A stretch of 64,000 nucleotides of DNA from the NCBI GenBank assembly GCA_965261945.1, contig CBDHEF010000002.1, positions 806,001 to 870,000 on the forward strand, given 5' to 3'. Both the position numbers and the translations under genes were made by a program. Below the pieces are notes generated by a model that made no database searches, was not told the origin of the DNA, and saw nothing but the letters and a program-made list of their open reading frames with translations. The DNA comes from VXOI01 sp965261945. GTDB lineage: Bacteria > Chloroflexota > Dehalococcoidia > Lucifugimonadales > UBA3495. This document shows, in pieces, positions 16,691 to 24,579 of this stretch (within the stretch, counting starts at the first letter, position 1; every line of letters starts with the position of its first letter).

Positions 16691-17323
16691 CGGAACCGCC
16701 CGCGCTCTGATGTCCCACTGGCTGACAGAATGGTTCAAGGCGGGTACTTGCGTGAAATTCCGCTGAATAACAAACTGAACCACACTGACCGGACTTCTAC
16801 ATTCAGGGTATCAGGCAATGAACAATAGCAAGGTGCCACGGCGAATCTCAGTTTCAAAATCTGCGAATTTCACAAGGATTCTTTTTTCACAAATTGTGAA
16901 AACAAGTGAACAAACATTTTTTACTGCGGTTGTGAAGACTATGTGGCATTCGACAGCAATTTCTAACCTGGATTTTGGAACATCTGACCGTATGCAATGT
17001 ATCTCAGGTTAGCTCTATGGACGCATGAATCCGCAAAGGGGTAGTTGTTGGATTTCAGACGTACACGACAGAGCAAAATAGGGGTGCGAGTTAAGAAGCC
17101 GCTAGTTGCAATCCCCGGAATTTAAAGGGGTGAAGGTTTTTGACTATGGAGTTGAAGAGAACATTGTCCGCTTATTCGCGATTCAACATTCAAAGGTGAT
17201 GCGGCAAATTGCAGACTGCTCCGATACTAGATTCTGGTTTGAAATGAGGAAGACTTTAGCAGTAGCGCCATAATCACCGACATTTCAATCACAATTGCCG
17301 CCAACCGGGACAGTTTAGGGAAT
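16691..17323. other. AT-rich gene-free stretch with TTCACAA boxes
   Basis: About 630 bp with no convincing gene, clearly richer in A+T than its surroundings. It contains the palindrome at 16884-16902 and related half-sites at 16868 and about 16904 and 16930. A 64-codon open frame at 16818-17012 has no ribosome site or recognisable protein character. Confidence 0.5.
16884..16902. promoter_or_regulatory. TTTTCACAA-A-TTGTGAAAA palindrome
   Basis: Perfect 9-1-9 inverted repeat in the AT-rich stretch, with further TTCACAA/TTGTGAA-like half-sites at 16868-16875, about 16904-16912 and about 16930-16938. It looks like a protein-binding array; the protein is unknown. Confidence 0.4.
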
Positions 17324-17398
17324 TGGTGGAGGTGAGGGGGATCGAACCCCTGGCCCCCTGCTTGCAAAGCAGGTGCTCTCCCGCTGAGCTACACCCCC
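17324..17398 (-). tRNA. tRNA-Ala (TGC)
   Basis: Complete cloverleaf on the minus strand. The 7-bp acceptor stem GGGGGTG/CACCTCC carries the G3-U70 wobble that identifies alanine tRNA. The D arm (AGCTCAGCGGGAGAGC), anticodon loop TTTGCAA (anticodon TGC) and T loop TTCGATC are present, and the 3' CCA is encoded (17324-17326). Confidence 0.96.
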
Positions 17399-17530
17399 GC
17401 TACTGCCTTGGGCAGCACACCCCTCGGCGTCGCGCCTCCATTCTATCCCCTAGCGCCAATGTGCGGCAAGAAATGGCCGAGGCATTCCTGAAACAAACCC
17501 GGTTAAAGGCGCCTCCCCGACAATGAGGGG

Positions 17531-18610
17531 CTACTTGGTCTGGACCGTCAAGGAATTCCCGGAGTAGCCGAACAGTTCGACCACGCGGCGGGCCCGCGCT
17601 TCGATCAGAACGCCAGCGCCCTGACACGAAGCGAAGATGCCCGAGTCCTCAATCTGACGGGGCAGGTTCACCTCATCTTCCGACTTGGAGAAGTATGGGA
17701 GCGACCTTCCACGAATTTCCAGGATCTTCTCGAAATCGTCGGGATGGCGCTGGCGTATCAATGAGCAGATGCCGACCAACATATCCGGCCAAGAGGAGGC
17801 GTTCCTCGTTTCGGAGTCGAAGGTGAAAGAGGCCGGCCTGCGACGAGAGCCGCCGCCGGAGGCCGAGTTAGCCGCTTCTTCTTCGGAAGCCGTCAGCAAC
17901 TCCGAGCGATGTTCCATGAGAACCCGGCGGACAAAACGGTTTTCAGGCCGGGCTCCAGCCCTCTGCTCGGAGGCCGTGGCCACCAGTTCTATGAGCCCCT
18001 CATCCAGACCTCCGACAACCTGGCGCCAGCCGCTGAGAATGGCGCGGCGGGTGACCTCGCCCCTGCTGCGGTCCTGAAGGGCCCTTTCAGCAGACCTGAC
18101 CGCTTGTCCGCTGGATATCCTGTCCATTGACAGGTATCTGTTTATATCTTCTATCGCTCCATCCGGGTTATCCTTCAGGTCGATTTCGCAGAAACGCCTT
18201 TCTCCTCGCTCGTCGTCGGGGGACCAGAAAAATAGTAGCCAGTTCTGACCGTTGGTCAGTACACCCAGCGACACCTTTTCCCTAGCGCAATGGGATATCA
18301 ATTGGCGCTCAAACCTGTCGCTTTCCAGATTGTCGCTGAGCGCCCGGACTTCGACGAACGCTCTGGGAACCGGCGCGGCTCTGCCGCGACCCTGTGGAGG
18401 TGACTTCAGGGCCAAATCCACCCTGGAGTTCCCGGTCCGGTATTCCGGCTCAACCTCCGACAGGTCAAATGCATTCCACCCCGCGGCGCTCAAGAGCCTG
18501 AGTACAACGCCCTGTTTGACAGCAGTGAGGCCTAACTCTCCCAGTGATTGAATACTGTTGATATCAGATACAGCCTGCGATACTGCGTCTCTGTGGCTAA
18601 CTCTAGGCAT
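17531..18610 (-). CDS. HsdR N-terminal-like nuclease domain protein
   Basis: 359-aa protein with a PD-(D/E)XK domain of the type I restriction R-subunit N-terminal kind. 'LRLLSAAGWNAFDLSEVEPEY', 'SRVDLAL' (metal Asp), 'AFVEVRAL' (Glu-x-Arg in place of the usual Glu-x-Lys) and 'GVLTNGQNWLLFF' match in order. Lys replaced by Arg may weaken catalysis. A C-terminal module 'SFTFDSETRNASSWPDMLVGICSLIRQRHPDDFEKILEIRGRSLPYFS' recurs, as far as I recall, in other such proteins. ATG at 18610 fits AAGGAAG. No helicase, methylase or specificity gene is nearby, so it is not a type I system; a solitary nuclease or defence-related protein is likely. Confidence 0.7.
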   Translation of the reverse strand: MPRVSHRDAVSQAVSDINSIQSLGELGLTAVKQGVVLRLLSAAGWNAFDLSEVEPEYRTGNSRVDLALKSPPQGRGRAAPVPRAFVEVRALSDNLESDRFERQLISHCAREKVSLGVLTNGQNWLLFFWSPDDERGERRFCEIDLKDNPDGAIEDINRYLSMDRISSGQAVRSAERALQDRSRGEVTRRAILSGWRQVVGGLDEGLIELVATASEQRAGARPENRFVRRVLMEHRSELLTASEEEAANSASGGGSRRRPASFTFDSETRNASSWPDMLVGICSLIRQRHPDDFEKILEIRGRSLPYFSKSEDEVNLPRQIEDSGIFASCQGAGVLIEARARRVVELFGYSGNSLTVQTK

Positions 18611-18668
18611 ATTGTCATCTTCCTTTTTCTGAACTTTGTTCAGAAAATACACTGCGACGGTTTACTTT

Positions 18669-18695
18669 CACTATACTCTCACCAAGATTATAGTG
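18669..18695. promoter_or_regulatory. CACTATA...TATAGTG inverted repeat
   Basis: Arms 18669-18675 and 18689-18695 lie 58-85 bp upstream of the nuclease start (minus strand) and overlap TATAAT-like sequence. Possible operator or promoter; weak evidence. Confidence 0.3.
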
Positions 18696-18786
18696 TAGTT
18701 TTACAATAATGCAATTCCCTTCTGTAAGCTGCAAATTTGATGTACAGCACTCCCGCTTTTTACAAGCGACGGGCCTCTGGCTTGTT

Positions 18787-19788
18787 TCAAGCACACAAGC
18801 GATGCCTGGGATGCGGATGTTTCAAAACCCCATGATTTACGAGGTTGTCTGGCATCCGGCCCTGCATCACGCTAACAACTCCCGCGGCTGCCCGCCGTTC
18901 CAGTTCCAACGTAGACTCCTGTGAAAAAAAGGCTATATGGGGAGTAATGATAATGTTGTCCAGCGACAACAACGGATGGTCTTGAGGGGGTACGTTGTCC
19001 ACCATAACGTCTATGCCTGCTCCTGAAATAATCCCATCCTGGAGTGCGTCATGGAGGGCAATCTCGTCAATCAACGGCCCGCGGGCGGCGTTTATTAGAA
19101 ACGCATCGCGCTTCATTGCTGCCAGTTCGTTGCGCCCAATTAGGTTGCGTGTTTCTTCGTTCAGCGGGGCGTGCAGGGTGATGAAATCGGACTCGCCCAG
19201 CAGCATCGCGAGGTCAACCAGAGAGCCGCCCAAGGACGCCACGGTCTCCGAATCGACAACGGGGTCGGCCGCCAGGATATTCAGGCCGAAAGCGCGGGCC
19301 TTGACCGCCACCGCCTGCCCGATTCGCCCGAATCCGACAATGCCGATGGTCTTCCCCCGCAGCCGCATCATGCGCATGGTAAGCGGCTGGCTGGACCAGC
19401 CACGCTCTTTCACGGAGCGATCGAACAGTACAATCTTGCGGTTCCAGGCGTGGAGCAGCGCCATCACGTGGTCGGAAACCTCATCCACGCAATAGTCCGG
19501 CACGTATGTGACTGCGATGCCCAGCTCGGTCGCCGTGCCCACGGCAATGTTGTCCACTCCCACCCCGAACCGGCCTATGACCTGGCAGTGTTCCGCAGAA
19601 CGCACAACGTTCTCAGTTACGTGGGCGAAGCAGGTCATAATCGCGTCGGCGTCCCGGGCAAGTTCTATCAGCGTCGCTTCCTCGCCGTCGGGAGCCACCA
19701 CCACCTCGGCGCCGCCCGCTTCCAACACTTCCCGCTCCGGGTCTGTGGAAGGCCAAACGTGGTCGGTAATGAGAACTTTCCAGGTCAT
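18787..19788 (-). CDS. D-2-hydroxyacid dehydrogenase (CtBP/SerA-like)
   Basis: NAD-dependent dehydrogenase of the D-isomer-specific family (333 aa). 'GKTIGIVGFGRIGQAVAVKARAFGLNILAADP' is the Rossmann GxGxxG fold. The Arg in 'NAARGPLIDEIAL', a Glu near 'GAGIDVMVDNVPPQDHPL' and His in 'ITPHIAFFSQES' form the catalytic set. Family members interconvert 2-keto and D-2-hydroxy acids; substrate cannot be read from sequence. ATG at 19788 follows AGGAG. It lies 37 bp after the corrinoid-activation gene on the same strand, so it may be the last gene of the corrinoid module. Confidence 0.88.
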   Translation of the reverse strand: MTWKVLITDHVWPSTDPEREVLEAGGAEVVVAPDGEEATLIELARDADAIMTCFAHVTENVVRSAEHCQVIGRFGVGVDNIAVGTATELGIAVTYVPDYCVDEVSDHVMALLHAWNRKIVLFDRSVKERGWSSQPLTMRMMRLRGKTIGIVGFGRIGQAVAVKARAFGLNILAADPVVDSETVASLGGSLVDLAMLLGESDFITLHAPLNEETRNLIGRNELAAMKRDAFLINAARGPLIDEIALHDALQDGIISGAGIDVMVDNVPPQDHPLLSLDNIIITPHIAFFSQESTLELERRAAAGVVSVMQGRMPDNLVNHGVLKHPHPRHRLCA

Positions 19789-19825
19789 AGCGTACTCCTG
19801 TTATCCGGTCGTTTAAGGCGGACGG

Positions 19826-21451
19826 TCAGCTTGTCAGGTCGCGGGGCATGGGCTTGAACATACAGCCCTCGACGAAAATATCGAAGAAATCCGGGGTGGT
19901 CTCCAGTTCGATGTGCTCAATGCGCTGGACCAGGGACTCGGCACGCTGCCGCATTTCTCTCGACAGCAGCATGATGGTCGCCCCCTCCAGCGCGGCGTTT
20001 CCGGCCCGGGCCACGCGCTCGGTCGGGAAGTTGGCTATGAAGCCGATGCCGATGGCGCTGGCGACGTTCAGGTAGTTAGCGAAACCGCCAGCCAGGTAGA
20101 GCCGCGAAATCTCGTCTACCGGAAGACCGTAGCTTCGCAGAGTGATGAACTGGCCGCAGTAGTTGGCCGACTTGGCCTGGGCCAACGCGCTGATGTCGGC
20201 CCTCGACAGCCCCATTCCCTGTTCCGGCGCGAAGGGAAACTCGCGAGCGCCGTTCTCGAAGGCCCCCAACTCGTTCATCAGGCCGTTGGCGCGAAGCTCG
20301 TACAGCAGATCCACAAGCCCTGAGCCGCAGATTCCCTGAGCTTCCGCGCCGCCGATGGTGGATACTTCAGCGCGTCCGTCGCGTATGCGCACCGACTCCA
20401 CCGCGCCGTCGTAGCCCGGCATTCCGTAGGTCACCTCGCCTCCCTCGAAGGCTGGCCCGGCCGGGCAGGACGCAGCGACCATGCCGTGGCGGTTTCCGAT
20501 AACCACCTCGGTGTTTGTGCCCACGTCCACCAGCATGACCGGCGCTTCCTGCTCGTCCATACCTACGGCCAGCAGCCCGGCGGCAATGTCGGCTCCCACA
20601 TGGCAGGCTATAATCGGCCCGCCGTAGACATGGGCCCGGGGGAAGACCCGCAGCCCCATTGCCTGGGCGTTGGATTCCAAGGCGGTGCCGGGCCGGTTCC
20701 CGGCGGTGTACTCCTGTTCCACCACTGACTTATAGGGCTTGACCCCCACCGGCTGAACGTCAATGCCAAAGGCTATGTCGCGCATGGTGGTGTTGCCCAC
20801 CAGCACCACCTCGTATATCTGGCGCCTGTGGGCGCCCGCCTGACGGGTCAACTCGCCAATCTCGAAGTTGATGGCTGAGATAATCGTATGCCGCAACTCT
20901 CCGCGATATTGTCCGCCGTCGTAGGAAATGCGGTTCATAACGTCGCTGCCCCCGAATCGCTGCGGATTCTCGAAAGACGACGTTGCAACAATTTCGCTGG
21001 ACTCCAGGTCGGTCAGATTCATTGCAACGGTGGTGGTGCCTATGTCGGCGGCCAGCCCCAGAATTCGGCCCCGGTAGACATCGGACGGCTGGCCTCCGAT
21101 GGTCACCTCCTCGCCCAACCTACGGACGTACGGGTCGAGGGCCACCGGGCGGCGCACACCCTCGGTGAGTATGCGAAGCTGGCGCCGCAGAACGGTGAAT
21201 TCCACAGGCGAGTCCGGCTCGGTGACCACGGCCTGGCAGGCCAGGCGGAACCCGCCGCGCAGGAAGTCTTCGGCGGCGGTCTTCGGCGTCAGCGCATCCA
21301 TGCCGCTGCGCACCTCCACGATGCACTCGTGGCATTGACCGTTGCGCCCGCAGGACGTCGGAACGCGAACCCGCAGTGCATCGGCGTAGTCGAAGAGGTT
21401 GCTGCCGGCGGTTGCCGGAAGCTCGCGCCCGCTGAGGATTACAGGAGACAT
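19826..21451 (-). CDS. ASKHA-domain ferredoxin, corrinoid-protein reductive activase (RamA/DUF4445 type)
   Basis: 541-aa protein with an N-terminal plant-type 2Fe-2S domain ('TSCGRNGQCHECIVEV' and a fourth Cys in 'RLACQAVV') followed by an ASKHA ATPase domain ('GLAADIGTTTVAMNLTDL' phosphate loop, 'VLVGNTTMRDIAFG', 'MLVDVGTNTEVVIG', 'CGSGLVDLLYELR'). In methyltransferase systems such proteins use ATP to reduce inactive Co(II) corrinoid back to Co(I). The corrinoid protein and two methyltransferase-family genes are immediately upstream, matching that role. No Shine-Dalgarno is obvious before ATG 21451. Cytoplasmic. Confidence 0.88.
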   Translation of the reverse strand: MSPVILSGRELPATAGSNLFDYADALRVRVPTSCGRNGQCHECIVEVRSGMDALTPKTAAEDFLRGGFRLACQAVVTEPDSPVEFTVLRRQLRILTEGVRRPVALDPYVRRLGEEVTIGGQPSDVYRGRILGLAADIGTTTVAMNLTDLESSEIVATSSFENPQRFGGSDVMNRISYDGGQYRGELRHTIISAINFEIGELTRQAGAHRRQIYEVVLVGNTTMRDIAFGIDVQPVGVKPYKSVVEQEYTAGNRPGTALESNAQAMGLRVFPRAHVYGGPIIACHVGADIAAGLLAVGMDEQEAPVMLVDVGTNTEVVIGNRHGMVAASCPAGPAFEGGEVTYGMPGYDGAVESVRIRDGRAEVSTIGGAEAQGICGSGLVDLLYELRANGLMNELGAFENGAREFPFAPEQGMGLSRADISALAQAKSANYCGQFITLRSYGLPVDEISRLYLAGGFANYLNVASAIGIGFIANFPTERVARAGNAALEGATIMLLSREMRQRAESLVQRIEHIELETTPDFFDIFVEGCMFKPMPRDLTS

Positions 21452-21520
21452 GGAGGCATTTTAACAAATGGGAAGCAGCTGCACCCATCGGCTTGCCCGA
21501 CTTGGGAAGAGGAGATACGC

Positions 21521-21553
21521 CTTTTCCCCTTCCCTGTTGCCAAGGAGAGGGTG
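21521..21553. repeat. CTC/GAG repeat, degenerate copy
   Basis: ccccttccctgttgccaaggagagggtga between the activase gene and the 98-aa gene. Confidence 0.45.
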
Positions 21554-21555
21554 AT

Positions 21556-21822
21556 TTATTGCCCGGCTTCCCCTGGCTCCCAAGCCGATCGGTAGTCAAG
21601 ATTGTCGCTGCCGGTGCATGGGTACAGTTCGCCGGGAGGGACTGAGTGGTCCTGATTGCGGCATCCGAATTGGGCGGTGCAGCGGTTCTGCGCGTTCTTG
21701 TACGGGCAGCGGTAGGTGGATACCGTGTTCACAGTTTCTGATATTCCCCGGAAGATTTCGGTGAGGCGCTTCACGCTGCGGCGGTAGCGCTCAGGGTCGG
21801 CCCTCTGGAACGGTTCCGCCAT
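21556..21822 (-). CDS. small Cys-containing protein of the corrinoid module
   Basis: 88 aa from ATG 21822 (98 aa if read from 21852, inside the end of the corrinoid gene). The sequence 'STYRCPYKNAQNRCTAQFGC' has Cys-x8-Cys-x5-Cys with a fourth Cys in 'YPCTGSDNLDYRSAW', so it may bind a metal or an Fe-S cluster. The start lies 5 bp past the stop of the corrinoid gene, which indicates translational coupling, and GGTGAG is just upstream. I do not recognise the family. Its position between the corrinoid protein and its activase suggests a dedicated accessory role, for example electron transfer or assembly. Confidence 0.65.
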   Translation of the reverse strand: MAEPFQRADPERYRRSVKRLTEIFRGISETVNTVSTYRCPYKNAQNRCTAQFGCRNQDHSVPPGELYPCTGSDNLDYRSAWEPGEAGQ

Positions 21823-21826
21823 CAAC

Positions 21827-22585
21827 TCACCCCGCAACCGTCGCGGTCTCAACCCCGGGCTGGCTGACGAACTCCTTGGCCAGGTCTACGCAGGCCATGG
21901 CGTCCTTGCCGTAGCCGTCGGCGCCCATGTCGTCGGCGAACTCTTGGGACAGGGGCGCTCCGCCCACCATGATGCGCACCTCGCCGCGCAACCCGGCCTC
22001 CTCGAAAGCGTCGATGGTGCGGCCCATGTTGGGCATTGTGGTGGTCAGCAGCGCCGACATGCCGAGTATGTCGGCCTCCTTGTCTACCACCTCGTCCATG
22101 AACTCGTCCGGTTGGGTGTCCACGCCCAGGTCATGCACCACGAAACCCGCGCCGCGCAGCATCATTATGCAGAGGTTCTTGCCGATGTCGTGCAGGTCGC
22201 CCTTGACCGTGCCCATGACGATGGTGCCGATGGGTGCGATACCCGACGCCGACAGAATCGGCTCGACGTGGGCCATGCCCGCCTTCATGGCCCGCGCCGC
22301 CACCAGCACCTCGGGCACAAAGATTATGTTGTCACGAAACTTGATTCCCACCACTGCCATACCCGCAATGAGCCCGTCGTCCATGATGGTGTTGGCCGAA
22401 AACCCATCCTCAAGCGCCTGCACCGTGAGGCGGTCAACCTCCTGGTTCTGGCCGACTATCAGCTTGTAGGAAATCTCCTGCATCAGCGGGTCGGCTTCAT
22501 CCCACAGTGCGCGGATATGGCGCTGCTCGTCCGGGTTTTCGACGTAGGCCAGTTCCGATTCCAGTCCCTCGTTTACGACGGGCAT
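21827..22585 (-). CDS. corrinoid (B12-binding) methyltransferase protein, MtbC/MttC-like
   Basis: 252-aa methyl-carrier protein. An N-terminal helical cap ('DEADPLMQEISYKLIVGQNQEVDRLTVQALEDG') is followed by the B12-binding fold with 'GTVKGDLHDIGKNL', containing the Asp-x-His-x2-Gly motif whose His ligates cobalt, then 'ILGMSALLTTTMPNM' and 'VRIMVGGAPLSQEFADDMGADGYG'. It shuttles a methyl group between a substrate methyltransferase and an acceptor methyltransferase. ATG 22585 follows AGAGGT; upstream in-frame sequence is unrelated. Flanked by the MtbA-like gene and the Cys protein on the same strand. Confidence 0.92.
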   Translation of the reverse strand: MPVVNEGLESELAYVENPDEQRHIRALWDEADPLMQEISYKLIVGQNQEVDRLTVQALEDGFSANTIMDDGLIAGMAVVGIKFRDNIIFVPEVLVAARAMKAGMAHVEPILSASGIAPIGTIVMGTVKGDLHDIGKNLCIMMLRGAGFVVHDLGVDTQPDEFMDEVVDKEADILGMSALLTTTMPNMGRTIDAFEEAGLRGEVRIMVGGAPLSQEFADDMGADGYGKDAMACVDLAKEFVSQPGVETATVAG

Positions 22586-22635
22586 TTGTTTAACCTCTGT
22601 TGGATATGGAAATTTCCGTATTCCCCAGGAGGGGC

Positions 22636-23673
22636 CTACGCGCCGTGTTCGGCAGTCCAGTCCTTGACCGCCTGTGGAATGGCCATCAGGTTCTCGATCT
22701 TGGTGGCCAGAGGTACGGCGCATTCCGGGGCAATCATCTGAACTCCGGCGTCGAGGCAGCGATAGACTTCGCGCCGCACTTCCTCCGGCCCACGGGCGTA
22801 GAGGGTTTCCGGGTTGTTGATGTTGCCCACCAGCCCGATGCCCCCATTAACCGCGTTCATCGCCTCCTGCGGGTCGTTCTTGGAGTCGAAATGGAAGGAT
22901 GCCATCCCGGTCTGGGCAATGTATGGCATCCGGTCAATTGTTTTGCCGCAAATGTGCAGAATCAGCGGCGCCTTCAGCCGCTCCGCCATCTCGGCGTGGA
23001 TGTCCTGGAGGAACCGCCTGTAATACTCACCGCTAACCAGGTCGCCGGTGGCGTGGTCCGGGAAAGTCAGGGCGTCGGCCCCGGCGTCAATCTGCGCCTC
23101 GCCGAACAGCACCGACAGCTCCTTGAGCTTGTGCATGGCCCGCATTGTCTCATCGGGGTTGTCCACCGTACCCAGTAGAAAGGGTTCGACGCCGAAGACG
23201 TGGTAGCCCAGCGTCCACGGTCCCATCGTCTTGCCGATGATGGCGACTTCATCGCCGAATTCGGCCTTGAGCTGCCGGATGGCGCCGGTGATGGCCAGCA
23301 TATCCCGGTGCTCCAGAATACCCGGCGGAATGTGAACGTCGTCCGCAGACTTCCAGATGGGACGATACATTCGTACCGTGGGCCAGTTGTCCTTGTCCTC
23401 CCACTGCATTTCACAGCCCAGGGCCGAGGATTCCTGGATGATGCTGAAGTAGGGCATGATGGAGTCGAAACCCAGCTCGGTGTAGCCCGTGGCGGCCAGG
23501 CGCGCCGCCAGTTCCGGGTCCCGGCAGGCTTGAGGAAAAGGCGCATCCACCAGGTCCATCAACTCGACGGTGGCCACGTTGGTAGGATTGGCCACCGGGG
23601 CGCGGTCCACCGGCCGCCGGTGCAGCGCGGCCATCGTGCGCTCCTTGGGTGTCATCGTTTCGACGAAAGGCAT
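22636..23673 (-). CDS. uroporphyrinogen decarboxylase family methyltransferase (MtaA/MtbA-like)
   Basis: 345-aa TIM-barrel protein of the UroD/methylcobamide methyltransferase family. The opening 'TPKERTMAALHRRPVDRAPVANPTN' and the zinc ligands 'LILHICGKTIDRMPYI' (His-x-Cys) plus 'IAPECAVPL' (distal Cys) match MtaA/MtbA/CmuA enzymes rather than heme-pathway HemE. Such proteins move methyl groups between a corrinoid protein and a thiol, or in CmuA-type systems from the substrate. AGGAGG precedes the ATG with normal spacing. 50 bp separate it from the corrinoid gene. Confidence 0.88.
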   Translation of the reverse strand: MPFVETMTPKERTMAALHRRPVDRAPVANPTNVATVELMDLVDAPFPQACRDPELAARLAATGYTELGFDSIMPYFSIIQESSALGCEMQWEDKDNWPTVRMYRPIWKSADDVHIPPGILEHRDMLAITGAIRQLKAEFGDEVAIIGKTMGPWTLGYHVFGVEPFLLGTVDNPDETMRAMHKLKELSVLFGEAQIDAGADALTFPDHATGDLVSGEYYRRFLQDIHAEMAERLKAPLILHICGKTIDRMPYIAQTGMASFHFDSKNDPQEAMNAVNGGIGLVGNINNPETLYARGPEEVRREVYRCLDAGVQMIAPECAVPLATKIENLMAIPQAVKDWTAEHGA

Positions 23674-23892
23674 GGCTGCGCCTCCTATGCTATTCTACCG
23701 GCCACTCCAGGTTGTCGCTTCTGCGAATCTGCGTATTTAGGATTCCTGGGTCGGTCCCCTTTCGTGGTTGAGCCGTCATACCGGCATGGGAGCATTTGTG
23801 TTGGCAAAACTGGTGTTTCTGTCGCTCAACAACGGGCGGCCGCGACATTCGCTGATCAATAGACAGCGCATATCGTTTGTCCAATAGCTCAC

Positions 23893-24579
23893 CTACGTCT
23901 GCGAGAAGCCCAGCGTTCCCGTGGTCATCTGGCCTCTGAGGGCCTCGGCGGACATCATGGTCTCGACGCTGGAGATGTTACGGGAGTAGGGCAGCAGGAC
24001 GCGCATGAGGGCGTCGTGGGGCATTCCGCAGGCGAAGGCCACACCGGACTCGCCTACTTGCTCCATCTCGCCGTAGCGGGCGAACCCGGCCAGCACCATC
24101 CGCAGGCGCATGGCGGCGTTGCGGGCCTCGCCCTCCAGCGACACGTGGTAGACGGCGCGCCCGCCGGCTTCATCCGTCAGATTGTCGGACAGTTCCGCGC
24201 GTATGGTCAGGGCGGACTTGGAGTCCAGGATGGTCAACTCACCCTGCGGCGGGGCGTAGTCTGGCGCCTTGCCCACGGCCTGGGACATTACGAACCGCAG
24301 CGTCCGCTGGTGCAGATGGCCGCAGGGGAAACGCACCTGGTTGTGAGAGCCGTCCAGTGCCTCCATACCGCCCAAGGCAATCATCTGGTCCTGTATCTCG
24401 CGGATGCGTTCCTCGACGCCTTCTCGCTGGCTGTAGGTCCAGATGGTGCAGACGCGCCCCTTGACGTAGAGGCCGACGCTGATGTCGTGGAAGCGCCGGT
24501 CCAGCGGCACCAATTCCAGACACTGACCGTAGCGCTTGATGACTTCCGCCGGGCGAAGCCTGCCTTCAGCCGTCGCCAT
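23893..24579 (-). CDS. uncharacterised 228-aa protein of the corrinoid module
   Basis: Soluble 228-aa protein I cannot assign. Visible stretches include 'LDRRFHDISVGLYVKGRVCTIWTYSQREGVEERIREIQDQMIALGG' and 'FPCGHLHQRTLRFVMSQAVGK', with a Cys/His pair that could bind metal. It overlaps the homocysteine methyltransferase gene by 14 bp (its start is inside the neighbour's end) and has GGAGG before the ATG, so the two are surely co-translated. Followed by a 219-bp gap before the MtbA-like gene. Location argues for a role in methyl transfer, such as an accessory or substrate-recognising subunit. This is inference only. Confidence 0.6.
   Translation of the reverse strand: MATAEGRLRPAEVIKRYGQCLELVPLDRRFHDISVGLYVKGRVCTIWTYSQREGVEERIREIQDQMIALGGMEALDGSHNQVRFPCGHLHQRTLRFVMSQAVGKAPDYAPPQGELTILDSKSALTIRAELSDNLTDEAGGRAVYHVSLEGEARNAAMRLRMVLAGFARYGEMEQVGESGVAFACGMPHDALMRVLLPYSRNISSVETMMSAEALRGQMTTGTLGFSQT

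Noticed and set aside
16884..16902. Replication origin
   Set aside because: The boxes do not match TTATNCACA, and no dnaA, dnaN or similar genes are near.
16818..17012. 64-codon open frame in the AT-rich stretch
   Set aside because: No ribosome site and no recognisable protein character.
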